NCBI GenBank assembly: GCA_003427395.1
Contig: BFEA01000181.1
Span: forward strand, 905,456 to 929,976
DNA length: 24,521 nt
Source: Chara braunii
Taxonomy: Eukaryota > Streptophyta > Charophyceae > Charales > Characeae
Direction of reading: 5' to 3'
Part shown: positions 17,101-24,521 of the stretch, piece by piece
Numbering within the stretch: the stretch's first letter is position 1
Layout: every line of letters starts with the position of its first letter
Translations under genes and position numbers: made by a program
The notes under the pieces: generated by a model
Seen by the model: only the letters and a program-made list of their open reading frames with translations
What the model was told of the DNA's origin: nothing
The model's database searches: none

Positions 17101-17268
17101 TCTCCCCTCCTTCTTCCTTTTTTCTTCCTCTTTTTCTTCTCCTTCTTCCTCTCCTCCCTCTCCTCCTTCCTCTTCCCCCTCTTCTTCTTCCTCCTCTTCT
17201 TCTTCTTCTCCCTCCTTCTCCTCCTCCTCCTCTTCTTCTTCTCCCCCTTCCTCATCTTCTTCCTCCCT
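17101..17268. repeat. Homopyrimidine tract (CTT/CTC-rich)
   Basis: Every base from 17101 to 17253 is C or T (153 in a row). After a single A at 17254 the tract goes on to 17268. The minus strand is therefore pure purine. Tracts of this type can form intramolecular triplex (H-DNA). It directly precedes the 91-bp array. Translated Ser/Pro/Leu-only frames across it are meaningless. Confidence 0.9.
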
Positions 17269-17299
17269 AAAAAACTGAGATTTTTCCTGATCTTATTGC

Positions 17300-19935
17300 C
17301 TATGTGTGTTGCGCTTCATCCTAGGATACTTCGGAGATCATTCCCCTAGTGTACATGTTATCAAGCTTGTCATTTTGTTGATCTGGGTGCTTGGGTGTGT
17401 TGCGCTTCATCTTGGGATACTTCGGTGATGTTTCCCCTAGTGTAGATTATGTCAAAACTTGTCATTTTGTTGATTCGGGTGCTTGGGTGTGTTGCGCTTC
17501 ATCTTGGGATACTTCGGTGGTGTTTCCCCTAGTGTAGATGATCTCCAACTTGTTATTTCATAGACTTGGGTGCTTGTACAAGTTGCGATTCACCTTGTGA
17601 TAGTTCGGTGAACTTTTCCCTTGTGTTGATGCTTAAAATCTTGTGTTTTCACTGAGTTGGGTGCTTGGGTAAGTTGCGATTCACCTTGTGATAGTTCGGT
17701 GAACTTTCCCCTTGTGCTGATACTTCAAATCATGTGTTTTTACTGATTTGGGTGCTTGGGTAAGTTGCGATTCATCTTCTGATAGTTCGGTGAACTTTCC
17801 CCTTGTGTCGATGCTTCAATTTTCACTGATTTGGGTGCTTGTACAAGTTGCGAGTCGCCTTGTGAAGTTCGGTGAACTTTCCCCTTGTGTTGATGCTTCA
17901 AATCTTGTGTTTTCACTGATTTCGGTGCTTGGGTAAGTTGCAATTCATCTTGTGATAGTTCGGTGAACTTTCCCCTTGTGTTGATGCTTCAAATCTTGTG
18001 TTTTCACTGATTTGGGTGCTTGGGTAAGTTGCAATTCATCTTGTGATAGTTCGGTGAACTTTCCCCTTGTGTTGATGCTTCAAATCTTGAGCTTTCACTG
18101 ATTTGGGTGCTTGTACAAGTTGCGATTCACCTTGTGATACTTTGGTGAACTTTCCCCTTGTGTTGATGCTTTGAATCCTGTGTTTTCACTGATATGGGTG
18201 CTTGTACAAGTTGCGATTCACCTTGTGATAGTTCGGTGAACTTTCCCCTTGTGTTGATGCTTCAAATCTTGTGTTTTCACTGATATGGGTGCTTGTACAA
18301 GTTGCGATTCAACTTGNTGATATGGGTGCTTGTACAAGTTGCGATTCAACTTGTGATAGTTCGGTGAACTTTCCCCTTGTGTTGATGCTTCAAATCTTGT
18401 GTTTTCACTGATTCGGGTGCTTGTACAAGTTGCGATTCACCTTGTGATAGCTCGATGAACTTTCCCCTTGTCTTGATGCTTCAAAACTTTTGTTTTCACT
18501 GATTTGGGTGTTTGTACAAGTTACGATTCACCCTGTGATGGATCGGTGAACTTTCTCCTTGTCTTGATGGTTCAAATCTTGAGTTTTCACTGATTTGGGT
18601 GCTTGTACAAGTTGCGATTCACCTTGTGATAGTTCGGTGAACTTTCCCCTTGTGTTGATGCTTCAAATCTTGTGTTTTCACTGATTTAGGTGCTTGGGTA
18701 AGTTGCGATTCATCTTGTGATAGCTCAGTAAACTTTCCCCTTGTCTTGATGCTTCAAAACCTGAGTTTTCACTCATTTGGGTGATTGTACAAGTTGCGAT
18801 TCACCCTGTGATGGTTCGGTGAACGTTTCCCTTGTCTTGATGCTTCAAATCTTGAGTTTTCAACTATTTTGGTGTTTGTACAAGTTGCGATTCACCTTGT
18901 GATAGTTCGGTGAACATTCCCCTTGGGTTGATGCTTCAAATCTTATGTTTTCACTGATTTGGGTGCTTGTACGAGTTGCGATTCACCTTGTGATAGCTCG
19001 GTGAACTTTCCCCTTGTCTTGATGCTTAAAATCTTGTATTTTCATTGATTTGGGTGTTTGGGTAAGTTGCGATTAATCTGGTGATAGTTCGGTGAACTTT
19101 CCCCTTGTGTTGATGACTAAAATTTTGTGTTTTCACTGATTTGGGTGCTTGGGTAAGTTTCGATTCATCTTGTGATAGTTTGGTGAACTTTCCCTTTGTG
19201 TTGATGCTCCAAATCTTGTGTTTTCACTAATTTCGGTGCTTGGGTAAGTTGCGATTCATCTTGTGATAGTCCGGTGAACTTTTCGCTTCTGTTGAAACTT
19301 CAAATCTTGTGTTTTCACTGATTTGGGTGCTTGGGTAAGTTGCGATTCACCTTGTGATAGTTCGGTGAACTTTCCCTTTATGTTGATGCTTCAAATCTTG
19401 TGTTTTCACTGATTTGGGTGTTTGGGTAAGTTGCGATTCACCTTGTGATAGTTCGGTGAACTTTCCCCTTGTGTTGATGCTTCAAATCTTGTATTTTTAC
19501 TGATTTGGGTGCTTGGGTAAATTGCGACTATCTTGTGATAGTTCGATGAACTTTCCCCCTTGTGAAGATGCTGCAAACTTGTGCTTTCACTGATTTGAGA
19601 GTTTGGATAAGTTGCAATTCATCTTGGGATGCTCCGGTGATCTTTCCCCTTGTATAGATGCTTCAATTCTTGAATTGTCACTGATTTGATGCATGTGTAA
19701 GTTGCGAATTACCTTGGGATGCTTTGGTGAACTTTCCGCTGGATTAGGTGCTCTCAAGCTTGTGCTTTTCCTGTTTTTGATGCGTGTGTGAGTTGCGAGT
19801 TACCTTGGGATGCTTCGGTGAACTTTCCGCTGGATTGGGTGCTCTCAAACTTGTGTTTTCCCTGTTTTTGATGCATGTGTAAGTGGCGAATTGCCTTGGG
19901 GTGCCTCAACGAACCTTCCTCTAGACAGATTGTTT
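17300..19935. repeat. 91-bp minisatellite array, about 29 units
   Basis: The period is 91 (for example TGATGC at 17891, 17982 and 18073). A typical unit holds GTTGCGATTCAYCTTGTGAT, then AGTTCGGTGAACTTTCCCC, then TTGTGTTTTCACTGATTTGG. The first three units (17300-17570) and the last four or so (19610-19935) are diverged edge variants. Interior units come in two versions at one site, CTTGGGTAAG or CTTGTACAAG, interspersed along the array. Many units can form the TTCACC/GGTGAA hairpin. There is no coding frame. Confidence 0.95.
18281..18353. other. Single-N gap flanked by a perfect 36-bp duplication
   Basis: The 36 bases at 18281-18316 are repeated exactly at 18318-18353 on either side of the N at 18317. 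The join breaks the 91-bp phase. This is how an unmerged contig overlap looks; it is not a biological duplication. Confidence 0.8.
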
Positions 19936-19964
19936 TTAATCTTGTTATTTGGCTATAATGTGTG

Positions 19965-20640
19965 TATGTGTATGTGCTGCAGCCCCCGGTAACTTGTTCA
20001 GTCCACCTTTACCCATTGCTGTACCCAGTGAACCCCGGTATTTGTATGTGCTGCAGTCCCCGGTAACTTGTTCAGTCCACCTTTACCCCTTGCTGTACCC
20101 AGTGAACTCCGGTAGGCGTATGTGTATGTGCTGCAGTCCCCGGTAACTTGTTCAGTCCACCTTTTCCCCTTGCTATACCCAGTGAACCCTGGTATGTGTA
20201 TGTGTATGTGTTGCAGCCCCGGGTAACTTGTTTTGTCCACCTTTACCCCTTGATGTACCCAGTGAACCCCAGTATGTGTATGTGTATGTGCTGCAGTCCC
20301 CGACAACTTGTCCAGCCCACCGTTACTCCTTGCTGTACCCAGTGAACCCCGGTTTGTGTATGTGTATGTGCTGCAGTCCCCGGTGACTTGTTCAGTCCAT
20401 CTTTACCCCTTGTTGTTCCCGGTGAACCCCGGTATGTGTATGTGTATGTGTTGCAGTCCCCTGTAACTTGTTCAGTCCACCTTTACCTCTTGCTGCACCT
20501 AGTGAAACCCGGTATGTGTATGGGTATGTGCTGCAGTCCCCGGTAACCTGTTCAGCCCATCCTTACTCTTTGGTGCAACCGGTGACCTGCGGTATGAATA
20601 GGTGTGTGTGTTGCAATCTGGTAGCCCCGCCCAGTCCTTC
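19965..20640. repeat. 80-bp minisatellite, nine units
   Basis: CTGCAG or TTGCAR marks each unit at 19977, 20051, 20131, 20211, 20291, 20371, 20451, 20531 and 20611. The period is exactly 80 after a shorter first unit of 74. Each unit has CCCCGGTAACTTGTTCAGTC, GTACCCAGTGAACCCCGGTA and a short TATGTG run. As 80 is not a multiple of three, reading frames cycle and the open frames on both strands are artefacts. Confidence 0.95.
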
Positions 20641-20767
20641 CTCTTTCGCGTGACCGGTGCCTTCAGAGAATAGTATGAGGTGGCCGGGCACCCGGGGTGG
20701 AAAAGGGGGCATGGGGTTGAGTTAGATTGTGTCCGATAAGCTTTCACTGTCACCTCCGCTCTTCCAA
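20641..20767. other. Unique spacer between two arrays
   Basis: Single-copy sequence between the 80-bp and 53-bp arrays. No gene or motif seen. Confidence 0.5.
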
Positions 20768-21185
20768 TCTCGAACACCTCCAACCCTTCTTCTTCCTCCA
20801 TCACCCACACCCATCCACCATAGCCGACCACCTCCAACCCTTCTTCTTCCTCCATCACCCACAACCGTCCACCATAGCCGACCACCCCAAACCTTCTTCC
20901 ACCTCCATCACCTATACCCATCCATCATAGCCGGCCACCCCAACCCTTCTTCAACCTCCATCACCTACACCCATCCACCATAGCCGGCCATCCCAACCCT
21001 TCTCGAACCTCCATCACCTACACCCATCCACCATAGCCGACCATCCCGACCCTTCTTCAACCTCCATTACCTACACCCATCCACCATAGCCGACCAACCC
21101 GACCGTTCTTCAACATCCATCACCTACACCATCCACCATAGTCGGTCACCCTCAACCCTTCTTCCACCTCCATCACCTACACCCG
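20768..21185. repeat. 53-bp minisatellite, about seven units, pyrimidine-rich
   Basis: TAGYCG occurs at 20821, 20875, 20928, 20981, 21034, 21087 and 21139 (periods 54, 53, 53, 53, 53, 52). Units contain CAACCCTTCTTC, CCTCCATCACCTACACCCAT and CCACCATAGCCGACC. The array ends with a partial unit at 21185. Confidence 0.95.
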
Positions 21186-22307
21186 TTGTAGGGCCAAACC
21201 CTGGTAGACTTTCGAGCCTTAGTCGACCCCACTACGGGTCCCAGTTGGCTCGGCCCGCCCACGCTCATGCGCAGGGCACGGGCTATTCGTCCCGAGGTCA
21301 CTCCCACCTAGTGCTTTGAGATGGATGGGGGTGGGCCATCGCGCGAGAGAGCTTTGACATTGGGGATGTAGCTCAACCCTCACGCCGGGTGGTAGTCTCG
21401 CTGGTCGTTCCCCAACGCTGATTTTTTTATATTCTTTGTTGTGTTCTCATGCAATTGGTCACTCCAATACGCAGACAGTCCAATGATTCTTTGAGTATTT
21501 CTCTTCTCTTGTGCGTAGGCTAAGCGTCATTCTTAGACCACGCACCATTTCCCTAAGCATCGTGGCTATATGGCATCATCGGGGTGCGGCAGAGCCGTCC
21601 TCCCCGTCGCCTCTACGCATCCATTGGGTCTCACAATTTGCTTTCTTCTTTGTTGAAGTAGGCCCTTTAGTCTTTTCGGAGTCCTCATATGCATGCACAC
21701 ACAACATCACATTTTCCTTGGTACGATTGCACTCTCATTTACACTCCAAGTCTTCAAGCACAAAAGTCATTTTCATGGTTTGGCTCTATGTCAAGGGTCC
21801 CATAGCCCCTTTGTCCCTCTTCCCTTTCCCTCTTGGTGCCCAGTTCCTCTCGCCCCCATCCCGCTCAACGCACAATCCCACACAAGCAAGAAGATCCGTA
21901 CAATCCCCCGTTGGGGGTCAACACATAGTCCTTCCCACATGCCTATCTTTTCAAATCCTTTGATTGTTCTTTGTTCCCTTTTGTTGCTCAATCAGCCTAT
22001 TCTCTTCTCATAGTCATGCAGTCGGGGAAATGGTTGAGTCAAACTGACCTCACTGTCAAACTTATGTTCTCTTCCGGATTTTGCCTTTCTCCCACTTTTT
22101 TCAAACGTCCTTTCTCTTTTGCCTCCTTGGTGGCACAAGGGACTGGCTACCCTCCCCTTGCCCTCTTTCTCCACCAAGTGAAGTCTGATTTCGTTTACCG
22201 TCCGTACCCTGACAATGTTTCCAAGTGAGGGGAGAAGGGTTAGTCATATGCCAAGAGAGGGAAAGAGAAGGCAAAGAAGAAAAAAAAGTGGCGAAAGAGG
22301 GGTCTAC
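21186..22307. other. No gene seen
   Basis: Open frames up to 150 codons (21511-21963 +) have no motif, no gene-like composition and overlap others in all frames. A 56-base segment 21360-21415 is closed by TTGGGGA/TCCCCAA and starts GGGGATGTAGCTCA, like the 5' end of a tRNA, but it is too short and lacks an anticodon arm and T-loop. It may be a tRNA-derived fragment or chance. Confidence 0.4.
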
Positions 22308-22373
22308 AGGAGGAAGGAGGGAAAGGGGGAAAGAGAGAAGGAGAGAGAGAGAGGAAGAGGGAGAGAGAGAGTG

Positions 22374-22427
<54 letters not shown>
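22308..22427. repeat. Purine tract with (AG)n microsatellite
   Basis: Only A and G from 22308 to 22427 except T at 22372. The last 47 bases (22381-22427) are a pure AG repeat. It adjoins the start of the terminal satellite block. Confidence 0.9.
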
Positions 22428-22429
<2 letters not shown>

Positions 22430-22539
22430 TCCTAATCAAATCAGCTCCCCGTAGCAGCAACCAAACGTCGATAACCCGTCCCATAGTGAGAGATTGAATA
22501 AGTATATCTTGGAATAACATGACAATGAGAAGCTAGACA

Positions 22540-24030
22540 TATGGAAAACACATACTCAAAGGGAAGGAGATCATCTAAATAAGATCCGGAACATCACATC
22601 AAACATGAATTTTGACAAGGAGAGGCTAGACTAATGGAAGCACATGCACAAAGAGAAGAGATCAACTAAGTAAAGGTGCGGAACATTACATCGAACATGA
22701 ATTTGGCAATGAGAGACTGGACTAGTGGAAAACACATGCACAAAGAAAAAAGACCAACTAAGTAAAGATCCGTCACATCATATCAAACTTGAACTTTCAC
22801 AATGAGGAACTAGACTAGTGAAACACACATGCAAAAGGAGAAGAGACTAACTAAATAAAGATCCGGAACACATCATCAACCATAAACTAGACAATGAAGG
22901 ACTAGACTTGTGGAAAGTACATGCACAAGGAGAAGAGACTAACTAAGCAAATATCCGAGACATGAACTTGACAAGGAGAGGCTAAGCTAGTGGAAGCACA
23001 TGCACAAAGAGAAGAGATCAACTAAGCAAACATCCGGAACATGAACTTGATAATGCAGAAAGAGAAGGGATCAACTCAGCAAAGATCCAGAACATGAACT
23101 TGACAATGCACAAAGAGAAGGGATCAACTAAGCAAAGATCCAGAACATGAACTTGACAAGGGGAGACTAGGCTAGTGGAAACACATGCACAAAGAGAAGA
23201 GATCAACTAAGCAAAGATCCGGAACATGAACCTGACAATGCACAAAGAGAAGAAATCAACTAAGCAAGATCCGGAACATGAACTTGACGACGGGAGACTA
23301 GGCTAAGTGAAAGCATATGCACAAAGAGAAGAGATCAACTAAGCAAAGATCTGGAACATGAACTTGACAATGCTCAAAGAGAAGGGATCAACTAACCAAG
23401 GATCCGGCACATGAACTTGATAATGCACAAAGAGAAGGGATCAACTAAGCAAAGATCCGGAACACGAACTTAACAATGCACAAAGAGAGGGGATCAACTA
23501 AGCAAGGATCAGAACCATGAACTAAACAATGCACAAAGAGAAGGGATCAACTAAGCAAAGATCCGGAACATCTCATCAAACATGAACTTGACAATGCACA
23601 AAGAGAAGGGATCAATTAAGCCAAGATCCGGAACATGAACTTGACAAGGGGAAGCTAGGCTAGTGAAAGCACATGCACAAAGAGAAGAGATCAACTAAGC
23701 AAAGATCTTGAACATGAACTTCACAATGTACAAAGAGAAGGGATCAACTAAGCAAAGATCCAGAACATGAACTTGACAATGCTCAAAGAGAAGGCATCAA
23801 CTAAGCAAAGATCCGGAACACGAACTTGACAATGCACAAAGAGAAGGGATCAACTAAGCAAAGATCCGAAATATGGACTTGACAATGCACAAAGAGAAGG
23901 GATCAATTAAGCAAAGATCCGGAACATGAGCTTGACAATGCACAAAGAGAAGGGATCAACTAAGCAAAGATCTGGAACATGAACTTGACAATGCGCAAAG
24001 AGAAGGGATCAACTAAGCGAAGGTCCGGAA
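22540..24030. repeat. Composite satellite: ~93-bp units and 53-bp derivatives
   Basis: The short unit of 53 bp (for example GATCCGG at 23401 and 23454) contains GATCCGGAACATGAACTTGA, CAATGCACAAAGAGAAGGGA and TCAACTAAGCAAA. Long units add a block with GAGAGGCTAGACTAGTGGAA and ACATGCAC, and often CATCACATCAAA. Long units dominate at 22540-23040, short ones at 23040-24030 with occasional long ones. The short unit appears to be an internal deletion derivative of the long one. Confidence 0.9.
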
Positions 24031-24521
24031 CATCACATCAAACACGAACTTAAAAATGAGAGACTAGACTAGTGGAAGACACATGCACATGAAGGGAAGA
24101 CCAACTGAATCATCACACCAAGTATGAATATGACAATGAGCGGCTAGAAACTTATGGAGAGCATATACACATGAAGGGAAGATCATCCGGATCATCACAC
24201 TAAGTATGAACATGACAATGAGTGGCTAAACTAATGAAGAAGCACATGCACATGAAGGGAGGATCAACCGGAACATACCACTAAGTATGAACATGACAAT
24301 GAGTGGCTAGACTAATGAANCACTAAGTATGAACATGACAATGAGTGGCTAGACTAATGAAGAGCACATACACATGAAGGAAAGATTAACCAGATCATCA
24401 CACCGAGTATGAACATGACAATGAGTGGCTAGATTAATGAAAGGCATATGCACATGAAGGGAAGATTAACCGGATCATCACACTAAGTATGAACATGACA
24501 ATGAGTGGCTAGACTAATGAA
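24031..24521. repeat. Diverged ~82-bp subfamily of the same satellite, cut by window end
   Basis: Units with ATCATCACAC recur at 24109, 24191, 24394 and 24474 (about 80-82 bp) and carry ACTAAGTATGAACATGACAA and TGAGTGGCTAGACTAATGAA. They are related to the long unit of the preceding block (CTAGACTA, CACATGCACA). The array runs to the window end. Confidence 0.85.
24279..24361. other. Single-N gap flanked by a perfect 41-bp duplication
   Basis: The 41 bases at 24279-24319 are identical to 24321-24361, with N at 24320 between. The same 41-mer is also the last 41 bases of the window (24481-24521). This points to an assembly join at a repeat shared by contig ends. Confidence 0.8.

Noticed and set aside
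17060-17278. Poly-Ser/Pro/Leu or Arg/Lys/Glu frames over the pyrimidine tract
   Set aside because: Direct translation of a simple C/T tract in every frame.
19949-20653. Cys/Val-rich and Gly/Thr-rich open frames on both strands of the 80-bp array
   Set aside because: The period of 80 is not a multiple of three, so frames rotate; products of repeats only.
21360-21415. tRNA gene
   Set aside because: The start GGGGATGTAGCTCA and closing stem look tRNA-like, but the length is 56 bases and no anticodon arm or T-loop can be drawn.
21511-21963. 150-codon open frame on +
   Set aside because: Several frames overlap with similar length, no motif, and Ser/Pro/Leu bias from pyrimidine-rich DNA.
22540-24521. 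CRISPR array
   Set aside because: Units are contiguous tandem repeats with no unique spacers, in a eukaryotic context; the same holds for the 91-, 80- and 53-bp arrays.

Overview
The window is repeat-rich eukaryotic nuclear DNA with no recognisable single-copy host gene. Its one clear coding block, about 0.55-10.76 kb on the + strand, is a decayed Ty3/gypsy-type LTR retrotransposon. The pol motifs (YIDDNPVKG, ILGRPW, NAPVERGH) look most like fungal Ty3/gypsy elements. The dense minisatellites and gene-poor setting would suit a large-genome non-seed plant. Sequence alone does not decide between plant and fungus, so I leave the host open.

Layout of the element. Four diverged tandem copies of one unknown protein family (A 556-1368, B 1423-2169, C 2292-3065, D 3105-3732) lie before gag in the same orientation. 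A and B each carry one in-frame stop and C is open. In D the N-terminal half is inverted and the C-terminal half is still forward. Gag follows (4200-5940, frameshifted, with a perfect CX2CX4HX4C knuckle), then a linker, retropepsin (DGGA), reverse transcriptase (YIDD) and integrase (DD35E). No RNase H is visible between RT and integrase, and no chromodomain after integrase. A further charged ORF (E, 10098-10757, one in-frame stop) follows pol. LTR limits could not be fixed: a polypurine tract at 12203-12213 is a candidate 3' end marker, and any 5' LTR would lie at or left of the window start.

From 9.7 to 17 kb the sequence is mostly degenerate tandem repeats (66, ~200, 38, ~75-110 and 51 bp units), hairpins, and two weak decayed reading frames. 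From 17.1 kb to the end it is a chain of unrelated tandem arrays: a 153-nt pure pyrimidine tract, a 91-bp array (~29 units), an 80-bp array (9 units), a 53-bp array (~7 units), a stretch without a gene (21.2-22.3 kb), a (GA)n tract, and a composite 53/~93/~82-bp satellite running off the window end. Both single-N gaps are flanked by perfect direct duplicates (36 and 41 bp). The window also ends on the same 41-mer, which points to unmerged contig overlaps.

The most unusual part is the array of four paralogous ORFs upstream of gag, with an inversion inside the fourth, plus an extra ORF after pol.
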